Source: Sphingosinicella soli
GTDB lineage: Bacteria; Pseudomonadota; Alphaproteobacteria; Sphingomonadales; Sphingomonadaceae
Direction of reading: 5' to 3'
DNA length: 64,000 bases
Assembly (NCBI RefSeq): GCF_014199685.1
Contig: NZ_JACHNZ010000023.1
Span: 1 to 64,000, forward strand
Shown: one piece after another, positions 26,564-34,641 of the stretch
How positions within the stretch are numbered: position 1 is the first letter of the stretch
Layout of the letters: every line of letters starts with the position of its first letter
The notes under the pieces: model-generated
The model's input: the letters and a program-made list of their open reading frames with translations, nothing else
Databases searched by the model: none
Told to the model about the DNA's origin: nothing
Program-made: the position numbers and the translations under genes

Positions 26564-26911
26564 TCAGTTCCCCGCTTTTGAAATCACGCTGACCACGAGC
26601 ACGCCAACGATAATCAGTGCCATGCCGACCATTGCCGCGATATCGAGCTTCTGATCGAAGGCCACGTAGCCGACCATCGATATCAGGACGATGCCGAGGG
26701 CTGACCAGATTGCATAGGCGACGCCCACGGGAATGAATTTCAGCGTTAGCGACAGAACAAAGAACGAGATGCCGTAGAAGACGACAGTGATCGCCGAAGG
26801 CACCAGCCTCGTGAAGCCATCCGACAATTTCAGGCAGGACGTGGCGATCACCTCGCAGACGATGGCCAGGGCCAGAAGTGGGTAGCCTTGCATGGAATTC
26901 TCCACATTCAT
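26564..26911 (-). CDS. SMR-family small multidrug/cation efflux protein
   Basis: A 115-residue, four-helix protein. The EmrE-like glutamate is in LAIVCEVIATSCLKLS; PVGVAYAIWSALG in helix 2-3 is the SMR signature. It starts at an ATG whose ATGA overlaps the stop of the APC permease, so it is translationally coupled. Role: H+-coupled export of a cationic or small nitrogenous compound. Being last in an acyl-CoA dehydrogenase/crotonase/permease operon, it could export a toxic intermediate or amine. Confidence 0.88.
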   Translation of the reverse strand: MNVENSMQGYPLLALAIVCEVIATSCLKLSDGFTRLVPSAITVVFYGISFFVLSLTLKFIPVGVAYAIWSALGIVLISMVGYVAFDQKLDIAAMVGMALIIVGVLVVSVISKAGN

Positions 26912-28308
26912 GGGCGAGATTTTATCGCCGGCGTTCGGCGGCAGGCGAAGAACACAACCGAGGCCAGCAGTATGAGGAAACCGATGACAATCTCACGCGG
27001 CCCTCCGTAACCGGTGAGCGAGAACGCATAGACACCGACGAAGAAAATCACGAGATTAACGACCAGCAGGCTTGCTGCCGCGAGGCGCCACGATGGCGCC
27101 GTTCCGGTCGGCGTACGAATCAGGAACGCCGAGAGACTGAGGACAGTTGCCGTCATGTAACCGATCGTGCCCGTCGCAACCATGCCCACCGGCGACGTCT
27201 CGGTCGCCAGCAAAACCACCTCGAGCAGGAGGCCGAACAGTATGGCTCGTCCCGGCACACCGTGGCGATTGAGGCGGCCAAGCGGCTTTGGAACAAAGCC
27301 TTCCTTTGCATTCGACCAGAGCCCCCGCGCCGAATCGGCTATCGCGCCGTTGGTTGCGACGAGCATGTTCGCCACCAGTATGATCACGACCGCATCCGCT
27401 GCGTAGCCGAACGAGGTCAGCTCGACAAACAGGTGAACGAAAGCACCGGCCGGGTTGGACGCAAAGGCCGTGGAATCGATCATGCCGGCCATGCTGAGGG
27501 GAACGACCGAGAACACGACGATGCTGAACAGGCTGATCGCAATTGTCGCCGTTTTCATGTCGCGCGGGGAACGATATTCCCCTGCAAAGGTGATGACCAT
27601 CTCCGAGGCGTAGGCCGACGCGCAGACCATGAGCATCCAGGCGAGGAGCGCCTGTACCTGCGTTTCCAGATCAAGCACGGCAAGCGGCTGCATTAGACGT
27701 GCGGAAAAGGACCAGTCAGGAACCACAAAGGGCGCTGCAAGACAAAGTCCGATCGGCACCAGCAAACTGATACCGCTCAGATACGCGAATCCAGACAAGG
27801 CTTCGACACCGCGCAGATTCGCAAGGGCGAAGATCACGACAATGCCAATCGCCAGAAAATTGGCCAAATGCAGTTGGAACCCGGCGAAGCCCAGCGCGAT
27901 GTCAAAGCCGGGGAACCATCTTTCAATGATGAACGCTGCGGCGATCTGCGCCATCACGGCCGGAGTGACGACCCAAGCCAACCAATAACCCATCGATGCC
28001 GCCGGCGCGACAAGAGGAACGCGCCCCTTCCAGGCTTCCGCAGCGAACAGGGCAAGGCCGCCATTCTGGAAACCGAGCGCTTTGGCGAGCCTCAGCCAGA
28101 GGAGATTCTGCACCAGCGCAAAGATTCCGGCAACCGTCCAGAGCGCCACTGCGGGCACCGTTCCCACCTTGCCGAGCGTGTAGCCGAAAAGCGTAAAAAC
28201 CGTACCCGGAATACCCATTGCAAGAAAGAACATCTGATACCAGCGCAGTCCGTTGCCGGGCTTCACCACGGAGACCGTACCGTCGGAGGAATGCGATCCC
28301 GTCAGCAT
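26908..28308 (-). CDS. APC-superfamily permease
   Basis: A 466-residue protein with about 12 membrane helices. The first helix, MFFLAMGIPGTVFTLFGYTLG, fits the APC amino-acid/amine transporter fold. It sits 78 bases downstream of the crotonase gene and is coupled to SMR. Likely imports an amino acid-like or amine compound into the cytoplasm; the substrate cannot be read from the sequence. Operon start is at 31.3 kb. Confidence 0.85.
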   Translation of the reverse strand: MLTGSHSSDGTVSVVKPGNGLRWYQMFFLAMGIPGTVFTLFGYTLGKVGTVPAVALWTVAGIFALVQNLLWLRLAKALGFQNGGLALFAAEAWKGRVPLVAPAASMGYWLAWVVTPAVMAQIAAAFIIERWFPGFDIALGFAGFQLHLANFLAIGIVVIFALANLRGVEALSGFAYLSGISLLVPIGLCLAAPFVVPDWSFSARLMQPLAVLDLETQVQALLAWMLMVCASAYASEMVITFAGEYRSPRDMKTATIAISLFSIVVFSVVPLSMAGMIDSTAFASNPAGAFVHLFVELTSFGYAADAVVIILVANMLVATNGAIADSARGLWSNAKEGFVPKPLGRLNRHGVPGRAILFGLLLEVVLLATETSPVGMVATGTIGYMTATVLSLSAFLIRTPTGTAPSWRLAAASLLVVNLVIFFVGVYAFSLTGYGGPREIVIGFLILLASVVFFACRRTPAIKSRP

Positions 28309-28386
28309 ATTTCCGCCCTCCGTCTTGCCCCGCGAGAATCAAAGACAGACATCAGCACGCGGCCAGGATCCTCGCGACCTGTCACC

Positions 28387-29181
28387 TCATTTCCTGACCG
28401 GCGTATCCCGGTTGATGAAAGCATGAACGGCTTGCTCATGCTCGTCTGTCATGTGCGCAAGTGCCTGGAAAGCTGCTGAGAGCTCCAGAAGCGTGAGGAG
28501 CGTTGTCGTTTGGCCCTCCCGCAGGAGGCGTTTCGTGAGCCGCGTCGCCGGCCGGGAATTGGCGGCAATCTTCAGTGCGACGTCGCTGGCTGCTGTCATC
28601 AACTGATCCGGGGCAACGACACGGGATACGAGGCCGCACCGCAGCGCCTCGGCAGCATCGATCGTCTCGCCGGTGAGCGCAAGCTCGCAGGCCTTGGAAA
28701 AGCCCACGATCCGGGGCAGCAGCCATGCACCGCCGTCCCCGGGGACGAGTCCCACTTTCACGAAACTTTCGGCGAAAACTGCGGTCTCGGACGCGATGCG
28801 GACGTCGCACATGCACGCAAGATCACAGCCTGCTCCGATCGCCGGACCATTGATGGCAGCGACGACCGGAACGTCAATGGACTGGAACATCAGCGGAAGA
28901 CGCTGAATTCCCTCCCTGTAGTTCGAGCGGGTGTTGACAGGCAGTGCATCTCTTAGCCCGGCACCTGCCACCATCTTCTTGACATCGCCGCCCGAGGAAA
29001 ATGCCTTGCCCGCACCTGTGAGTACGACCGCGTGGACCTCCGGGTCGGTATCGGCCGCCTTGAAAGCCTCACACAGCGCATCGACCATCGGCAAATCCGA
29101 GATCGGATTACGGCGTTCGGGCGCATTCAGTATGATGGTGAGGATACTGCCGGTTTTTTCCGTGAGGAGCAGGTCAGTCAC
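28387..29181 (-). CDS. Enoyl-CoA hydratase/isomerase family (crotonase)
   Basis: A 264-residue crotonase. The oxyanion-hole region GAGKAFSSGGDVKKM and INGPAIGAGCDLACMCDVR are intact. The two hydratase glutamates are replaced: the first position reads D in GAGCDLA and the second D in PGDGGAW. Activity as a plain hydratase is therefore uncertain; hydrolase, isomerase or hydratase activity is possible. It lies 12 bases from the acyl-CoA dehydrogenase gene upstream. Acts on a CoA ester in the cytoplasm. Confidence 0.87.
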   Translation of the reverse strand: MTDLLLTEKTGSILTIILNAPERRNPISDLPMVDALCEAFKAADTDPEVHAVVLTGAGKAFSSGGDVKKMVAGAGLRDALPVNTRSNYREGIQRLPLMFQSIDVPVVAAINGPAIGAGCDLACMCDVRIASETAVFAESFVKVGLVPGDGGAWLLPRIVGFSKACELALTGETIDAAEALRCGLVSRVVAPDQLMTAASDVALKIAANSRPATRLTKRLLREGQTTTLLTLLELSAAFQALAHMTDEHEQAVHAFINRDTPVRK

Positions 29182-29193
29182 AGTTGTTCCTTT

Positions 29194-30180
29194 TCATACT
29201 GCACCGATCGCGCGGATGTAATCCACGGTCGATGTCGATCCCTGCTCAAGTCGCGCGACGCCTAGCGCCTTGGCCCACCAGCTTTCCGACCCGTGCGCCA
29301 GGCGAAGCGCGTGCAGGCGCCGGGTCAGCAGCTGCAGATCATACTCCTCGCTGATGCCGATGGCACCGTGGATGGCGTGCGCGATATCCGCGACCGCCGC
29401 CGCAGCAGCGCTTGCTACCTGCTTTGCAACGGCGGCGGCTTCTAGCGTCGGGTCAAGGCCATCGGCGCAGCCGATTTGCGTTGCCATCCCAGCCATCACA
29501 ACATGTTCGGCCATCACCGCCAGATTCTGCTGGACGGCTTGCTGCTTCCCGATCGGTTTTCCGAACTGGACACGCTCGCCCGCATAGGCGACCGACATAT
29601 CGAGGACGCGTCGCGTCGCGCCGGCGATTTGCGCGGCGCAAGCCACGGCGCCGATGGCCCGCAATCCGGGACGAGGCTGGCCGAGTTCAGCAACGGGAAC
29701 CGCATCCGTCCGAATCCGGAGTCGGGCGCCGCACCACCCGCGCGAATCCGGCACGGTAGCCTCGAAACCTGCCATTTCAAACAACGCGGCACGATCCCCC
29801 AAATCCGCGAGTACATGCGTGGCTTGGTCTGCGAACAACACCAGCGCCGACCGCGATAGCGTCAGGTCGGCAAGAGCGAGTGGCCCTGACGGCGAGGTGA
29901 TCGAAGCCTTGCCTAGAAGCGCGCGACCGATCATCGTTTCGGCAACGGGCAGCGGCACGGCGTGCGCTCCGAGTTCAAGAAACAGTGGCGCAACATCGGC
30001 GAGGCCGAGACCCGCGCCGCCGTCCGCTTCGGGAATGAGGGCATCGAGAAACCCCGAGTCCTGAAAAGCCGTCCACATGACCGCCGTGGAGCCACCGTTT
30101 TCGACGGCACGGATTTCGTTTGGAGAACAGACATCTTCCAGGAGCTTCCTGAAATGATCGAGCACTAGATCGTCCATCAC
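29194..30180 (-). CDS. Acyl-CoA dehydrogenase, short subunit
   Basis: A 328-residue acyl-CoA dehydrogenase-like chain, shorter than the usual 380. The N-terminal helical domain, a reduced middle domain and a C-terminal helical domain with GERVQFGKPIG, IHGAIGISEEYDLQL and RLEQG are seen. No usual catalytic Glu segment. It starts at GTG/ATG overlapping the stop of the larger subunit gene, so the two probably form an alpha2-beta2 enzyme like the ChsE4-E5/FadE26-27 pairs for ring or branched acyl-CoAs. Confidence 0.85.
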   Translation of the reverse strand: MMDDLVLDHFRKLLEDVCSPNEIRAVENGGSTAVMWTAFQDSGFLDALIPEADGGAGLGLADVAPLFLELGAHAVPLPVAETMIGRALLGKASITSPSGPLALADLTLSRSALVLFADQATHVLADLGDRAALFEMAGFEATVPDSRGWCGARLRIRTDAVPVAELGQPRPGLRAIGAVACAAQIAGATRRVLDMSVAYAGERVQFGKPIGKQQAVQQNLAVMAEHVVMAGMATQIGCADGLDPTLEAAAVAKQVASAAAAAVADIAHAIHGAIGISEEYDLQLLTRRLHALRLAHGSESWWAKALGVARLEQGSTSTVDYIRAIGAV

Positions 30181-31328
30181 CGCAGCCCCAATCCGCGCGC
30201 AATGATGCCGCGCAATATCTCCCGTGTTCCGCCACGCAGCGAAAAGCTTGGCGCCATCATCGTGAGATAGAACAATGTCCGCAAAAGTGCGTCGCTAGCG
30301 TCCTCCTCGGGATGGCTCGCCAGATCGTCGGCAATCAGGTCCGGCACGGACTGCTCGAACCCCGTACCGAGATCCTTCAGGATCGATGCTTCAACGACCG
30401 GCCGCTCGCCTGCGGCGAGGTGCGCAGTGACAGCGATGGAGACGGCCCGAAGCGTTGCGAGCTGCGCCGTCAGGCGTCCGAGAAGCGTTGTGCCGGCCTC
30501 GTTCCGTCGGCCGTTGGCCTCCAAATGTGCCATCCAGGCATCCAGAAGCACGACACTTGAATATATGCGCTCCGGGCCGCTGCGTTCGAGCGCAAGCTCG
30601 GCAGTCACTTGCGCCCACCCGGCCCCTTCGTTGCCGACGAGCATGTCCTCAGCGAGAAAGACGTTCTCGAAGAAAACTTCGGCGAAGTGCTCATCGCCGC
30701 CAAGATCTCTGATCGGCCGTACCGTCACGCCGGGTGATTTGAGATCGATGATAAATTGGGAAAGTCCTTCGGACCGGTCTGCCGCAGTGCCCGACGTGCG
30801 CACGAGCGCAATCATGTAGTCGGCATGCTGGGCGTTGGTCGTCCAGATCTTCTGGCCGTTCAGTATCCAGCCGTTGTCCGTACGTTCGGCCCGGCTTCTC
30901 ACGCTCGCGAGATCGGAGCCTGCGCCGGGCTCGCTCATCCCGATACAAAAGCAAAGCTCGCCTTTGGCGATCCCAGGCAGATAGCGTTCACGCTGCGCTT
31001 CCGTCCCGAAATGCAGAATGAGCGGTCCCGACTGGCGGTCGGCGATCCAGTGCTCCGCCACGGGGGCGCCGACCGCGAGCAGTTCCTCGACAATCACAAA
31101 GCGAGAGAAGGGGTCGAGGTTCTGTCCCCCATATTCACGAGGCAGGGTGAGACCCAGATAGCCTGCGGCGCCGAGCGTTCGGCTCAAAGATCGGTCGAAT
31201 CCCATCCATGACCTGGCACGGACATCGACAGGCAGATGCCCGACGTGCTTCGCAAGCAATTGCCGCAGCGGAGCCCGCAGCGCTTCCGCGCTACCCGGCA
31301 GCCCCTGAAGCTCAAAATTTCCTAACAC
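30177..31328 (-). CDS. Acyl-CoA dehydrogenase, large subunit
   Basis: A 383-residue chain starting at GTG with GGAGAG seven bases upstream. FAD/substrate motifs are present: CIGMSEPGAGSDLASV and WILNGQKIWTTNAQHA. The end reads SLRGGTREILRGIIARGLG: the place where homotetrameric enzymes have YEG with the catalytic Glu is changed, which fits a heteromeric partner of the 29.2 kb gene. First gene of a minus-strand operon with the second subunit, crotonase, APC permease and SMR. Operator copy at 31384. Confidence 0.87.
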   Translation of the reverse strand: MLGNFELQGLPGSAEALRAPLRQLLAKHVGHLPVDVRARSWMGFDRSLSRTLGAAGYLGLTLPREYGGQNLDPFSRFVIVEELLAVGAPVAEHWIADRQSGPLILHFGTEAQRERYLPGIAKGELCFCIGMSEPGAGSDLASVRSRAERTDNGWILNGQKIWTTNAQHADYMIALVRTSGTAADRSEGLSQFIIDLKSPGVTVRPIRDLGGDEHFAEVFFENVFLAEDMLVGNEGAGWAQVTAELALERSGPERIYSSVVLLDAWMAHLEANGRRNEAGTTLLGRLTAQLATLRAVSIAVTAHLAAGERPVVEASILKDLGTGFEQSVPDLIADDLASHPEEDASDALLRTLFYLTMMAPSFSLRGGTREILRGIIARGLGLR

Positions 31329-31383
31329 GAAACACTCTCCATTTCGCAACACCCCACGTGCCAGCATGGGGCTCTGTGCTGTG

Positions 31384-31397
31384 AAACCATTCAGTAT
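31384..31397. promoter_or_regulatory. Operator copy upstream of the acyl-CoA dehydrogenase operon
   Basis: AAACC-ATTC-AGTAT, followed by ATTTTGGTACCC, the same extended layout as at 17113. It lies 56 bases before the GTG start on the minus strand. The surrounding 31329-31707 gap is AT-rich and codes for nothing that I can see. Confidence 0.6.
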
Positions 31398-31597
31398 ATT
31401 TTGGTACCCTTATTTTTAAATGCCTACCACACACCATAAATCTGGATCAAGAGGGTGCTGACAACGGCGCCTTTTTTTGGGAGCCGTCGGAAACGCCGCC
31501 GATTCGACTTTGTTCGCCCATGTGTTCACCCAGCGTTACACATCTTGACTGCGGCTAACGCAGGTCGCGGCTTTCCGACCCTTGGCATCGATTGGTC

Positions 31598-31639
31598 TTG
31601 ACATAAAACTGATCGGTATCATACGCTATTCAACGGTAT
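31598..31639 (+). promoter_or_regulatory. Promoter with two operator copies before the first luciferase-like monooxygenase
   Basis: The -35 TTGACA (31598-31603) is followed by AAACT-GATC-GGTAT (31606-31619) inside the spacer and a weak -10 ATACGC at 31621-31626. A second copy, CTATT-CAAC-GGTAT (31626-31639), covers the expected transcription start. A repressor here would block polymerase directly. Confidence 0.65.
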
Positions 31640-31707
31640 TGAATTGTGCTGATCCGCGCAGAGCCTCGCGATCATGCCAAGCCATTTGAGGGACGGAGAC
31701 GAGGGAA

Positions 31708-32880
31708 ATGAGAGTCGACCTGCTTTACGCGCTGACAAACCGGTCGGGCCAAATGAGCTGGCACGAGGTTCTGGAAGCCGCGCGCAGGCATGCCATCATG
31801 GCGGACAAGATAGGTTTCGATGGAATCTGGCTCGGCGAACACCACTTCGATGCCGACGGCGTGGACGCATGTGCGAATCCGATCATGCTGGCCACCGACC
31901 TCGCAGCACGGACGGAGCGCATCCGCCTCGGCCTCGCGGCCGTCCAGTTGCCGCTTTGGCATCCGGTCCGGCTCGCGGAAGATCTCTCCATGCTCGATCA
32001 TTTCAGCGGCGGCCGTCTTGAGCCGGCGTTTGCGCGCGGCATCGTCGACTTCGAGGTGATGAACATCAACCCCGCAGCGGACCGCTGGAGCAAGGGCCCC
32101 GAAACCAGCGAAGCCATATTCGAAGAAAACTTCCAGGCCTTGAAGGCCGCGATGACGATGAAGTCGTTCAATTTCAAGGGAGAACGCTATACGTTCCCCT
32201 ACCCCAACCAAAAGTACAAGCATGGCTTCGGCGCCATCGAGAATCACAACCCGGTTGATCATGGTTGCAATACACCGGATGAGAACGGCATTCTCAGTGG
32301 CCTTGGCATTGTCCCGCAGCCGCTGCAGAAGCCCACCCCGCCGATGTACGTCGTCACCGAAAGCATGGGCGGGTTCATGGGTGCGGCGCGCCGCGATATT
32401 GGCGCGATCACCTGGTATCCGACCGGCAAGGGACTGAAAGAACTGTTCGAAACCTATCGCAACGAAGTGAAGACGCTTCATAACAGGGAACTGGCGCTCG
32501 GCGAACGCTGCGCGGTCCTGCGGCTGGCCTTTGTCGCCAAGACCGACGCGGAGGCGCGGAAGGTCACAGAAGACGCCATTGATGGATTTGCAAAGTTCGT
32601 GAACTACGTGCGACGCGCGAACATGTGGCTCGACGTCGACGAGGACCAGAATGACCCTCGCTTTAAAGAAATCCCGATGTTCGACCTGCTGATGGAACGC
32701 GATCACCTGATGATCGGTTCACCCGACAGTGTTATCGAACGCATGACCCGGCTTTCCCGAACTCACAACGTCAAGCACTGGCTCTTGCAGATGGGCTTCC
32801 CCGGTATCCGCAACGCGGACCTGGAATCGTCGCTCGAGCTTTTCGGCAAGGAAGTTCTCCCCGCGCTCAAATCGTTTTAA
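31708..32880 (+). CDS. Luciferase-like flavin-dependent monooxygenase 1 (LLM class)
   Basis: A 390-residue TIM-barrel monooxygenase: FDGIWLGEHHFDADG, then ERIRLGLAAVQLPLWHPVRLAEDLSML, the LLM family pattern with EHHF. A C-terminal SPDSVIERM segment contributes to the flavin site. It needs reduced FMN from a reductase such as the one at 19.5 kb. Long central insert GFGAIENHNPVDHGCNTPDE could shape the substrate pocket. First in a plus-strand operon with two RidA genes, an amidohydrolase and a COG0523 GTPase. Substrate unknown. Confidence 0.9.
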   Translation: MRVDLLYALTNRSGQMSWHEVLEAARRHAIMADKIGFDGIWLGEHHFDADGVDACANPIMLATDLAARTERIRLGLAAVQLPLWHPVRLAEDLSMLDHFSGGRLEPAFARGIVDFEVMNINPAADRWSKGPETSEAIFEENFQALKAAMTMKSFNFKGERYTFPYPNQKYKHGFGAIENHNPVDHGCNTPDENGILSGLGIVPQPLQKPTPPMYVVTESMGGFMGAARRDIGAITWYPTGKGLKELFETYRNEVKTLHNRELALGERCAVLRLAFVAKTDAEARKVTEDAIDGFAKFVNYVRRANMWLDVDEDQNDPRFKEIPMFDLLMERDHLMIGSPDSVIERMTRLSRTHNVKHWLLQMGFPGIRNADLESSLELFGKEVLPALKSF

Positions 32881-32955
32881 ATGCCGATAGTGCGCTTACC
32901 CTTCCGTGTCTGTTGGCAGGCATCCAGGGTTTCCGCACGCAACACAGGAGCAGAT

Positions 32956-33351
32956 ATGACCAAGTTCCTCAATCCCCGAAATGCTCCCTTCCCGCAGTAC
33001 GGCCTGAATCCCGGGGCTGCGGCGAACGGCATGGTGTTCGCCGGCGGCATGGCGTTCGATTTCGATACGATGCAACGCCGCGCCGACGCGGTTTCCGTCC
33101 CCGTCGAAACCCGGCTCTGCCTGGAAGAGATCGAGGAGATCATCGCCGAAGCCGGATGCACGAAGCGCGATATCGTGAAGGTCACCGCGTACCTTTCCGA
33201 CGATTCCTATCGGGCCGAGTTCTGGGGTGCCTTCAAGGAATTCTTCGATCCCGGTCCCTATCCCGCGCGCTGCACGTTCGTTGTCGGCATCGCGGGTGGG
33301 TGCCGGGTTGAACTCGACGCCATCGCGGTCCAGCCCAAAGCGAACGCGTGA
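32956..33351 (+). CDS. RidA/RutC-like protein 1
   Basis: A 131-residue YjgF/RidA protein, AGGAG five bases before the ATG. It has VKVTAYLSDDSYRAEFW, the family Arg in PYPARCTFVVG and the Glu in VELDAIAV. No signal peptide. RidA proteins deaminate enamines and imines; in the uracil Rut pathway RutC speeds hydrolysis of the aminoacrylate product. The stop overlaps the amidohydrolase start, so expression is coupled. It closely resembles RidA protein 2 in the same operon. Confidence 0.9.
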   Translation: MTKFLNPRNAPFPQYGLNPGAAANGMVFAGGMAFDFDTMQRRADAVSVPVETRLCLEEIEEIIAEAGCTKRDIVKVTAYLSDDSYRAEFWGAFKEFFDPGPYPARCTFVVGIAGGCRVELDAIAVQPKANA

Positions 33352-34199
33352 TGGCCGTCCGCACGTTCACGGACTGGCATACACATATATATCTTCCGGA
33401 ACACGCGGGCCCGGTCTGGACCCAACGCGGCACCGAACTTGTCGGGCGCCCCGCGTTCGGGCCTGCCGATCCGAAGGAACATCTACGGACGATGAACGAA
33501 GCCGGAGTCGACCGCTTCGCTATCGTCGGCCTCCAGATCGCCATCATGGGAATGCATGTTCCCAACGACTTCATTGGCTCCTATCTGCACGCGAACAAGG
33601 ATCGCGCCATCGGGATCGGAAGCGTCGATCCCACCCAGCCCGGCGCGGCGGAAGCGCTGAAGACCGCTGTCCGCGAATGGGGGCTGCATGGTGTCAAACT
33701 GTCGCCGCCGTACCAGGGCTGGCACCCCCATTCGGAAGAGGGCTACGCCGTGTACCGCGCGGCGGCCGATCTCGGCATTTTTCTGATGTTTCATCAGGCA
33801 AGCGTGTTCTCGCCCATCGGTTTCCACGAGTATGCGAGCCCGAGCCTGCTGGACAAGGTCGCGCGCGAGTTCCGGGACACCAAGCTTCTGCTCGCCCATT
33901 TCGGCAAGCCATGGATGAATGAGACCGTCGAGCTGATGATGAAGAACCGCAACGTCTATGCGGATATCTCGACGCTGCCGATCAAGACGTGGCAGATGTA
34001 CACGGGCCTGCGCCTCGCGATCGAGGGGCGCGTCACCGACCGGCTCGTCTTCGGCTCCGACTTCCCGTCGTTCAACCCCCGGCAGGCTGCCGACGACTTT
34101 CTCGCGATCGCCGATCTGGGCATGCCGCTTCCGATCCCGCGCGATGTTCTGGAAGACATTCTCTACAATCGTCCATTCGACATGATGGTGAACCAATGA
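33348..34199 (+). CDS. Metal-dependent amidohydrolase (Amidohydro_2, ACMSD-like)
   Basis: A 283-residue TIM-barrel hydrolase starting at GTG 33348 or ATG 33351. Metal ligands are visible: DWHTH near residue 10, a mid His in FLMFHQAS, LLAHFG with another His, and the catalytic Asp in VFGSDFP. The family cleaves C-N bonds or decarboxylates cyclic and unsaturated acids. Both ends overlap the flanking RidA genes by 4 bases. The COG0523 GTPase downstream may load its metal. Confidence 0.87.
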   Translation: MMAVRTFTDWHTHIYLPEHAGPVWTQRGTELVGRPAFGPADPKEHLRTMNEAGVDRFAIVGLQIAIMGMHVPNDFIGSYLHANKDRAIGIGSVDPTQPGAAEALKTAVREWGLHGVKLSPPYQGWHPHSEEGYAVYRAAADLGIFLMFHQASVFSPIGFHEYASPSLLDKVAREFRDTKLLLAHFGKPWMNETVELMMKNRNVYADISTLPIKTWQMYTGLRLAIEGRVTDRLVFGSDFPSFNPRQAADDFLAIADLGMPLPIPRDVLEDILYNRPFDMMVNQ

Positions 34200-34594
34200 T
34201 CACATACATCAATCCCCCGCAGCTCGGCGACTACAGCGGATCCGGCCTCTCGTCCGGAACGGCGACCGACAGGTTCGTCTATGCCGCCGGCCTCGCGCTC
34301 GATCAGAACACGATGAAGCGACGCGCGGATGCCGAGACTATAGCGGACGAGGTCCGCATTTGCCTTGAGAACATTGGCATCATCCTTGCCGAACAAGGCC
34401 TGACCCTGCGCAATGTCGTTAAAACAACCTGCTACCTGCGTGATGAGACCTATCGCGGCGAATTCATCACTGCATATAAAGCCGTGTTCGATCCCGGCCC
34501 CTACCCCGCGCGCTGCAGCTTCGTGCTCGGCCTTGCCTCCAATCTGCGCGTCCAGATCGAGGCAGTCGCCGCGAAGAACGCGGACGAGACCTAA
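34196..34594 (+). CDS. RidA/RutC-like protein 2
   Basis: A 132-residue RidA-family protein; ATGA overlap with the amidohydrolase. The family Arg is in PYPARCSFVLG and the C-terminal Glu in VQIEAVAA. Shares with RidA 1 the segments MKRRADAETI (QRRADAVSV there) and DPGPYPARC, so the pair comes from a duplication or from closely related genes that diverged. A heteromeric trimer is possible. Cytoplasmic. Confidence 0.9.
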   Translation: MITYINPPQLGDYSGSGLSSGTATDRFVYAAGLALDQNTMKRRADAETIADEVRICLENIGIILAEQGLTLRNVVKTTCYLRDETYRGEFITAYKAVFDPGPYPARCSFVLGLASNLRVQIEAVAAKNADET

Positions 34595-34641
34595 AGCTGC
34601 GCGGTCCAATCGTGGACGTTGATTGAGGAAAGTACAGGCCG

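Noticed and set aside
31672-32706. Antisense frame of 344 codons opposite LLM 1
   Set aside because: Shadow of the clear luciferase-like gene; no motifs.
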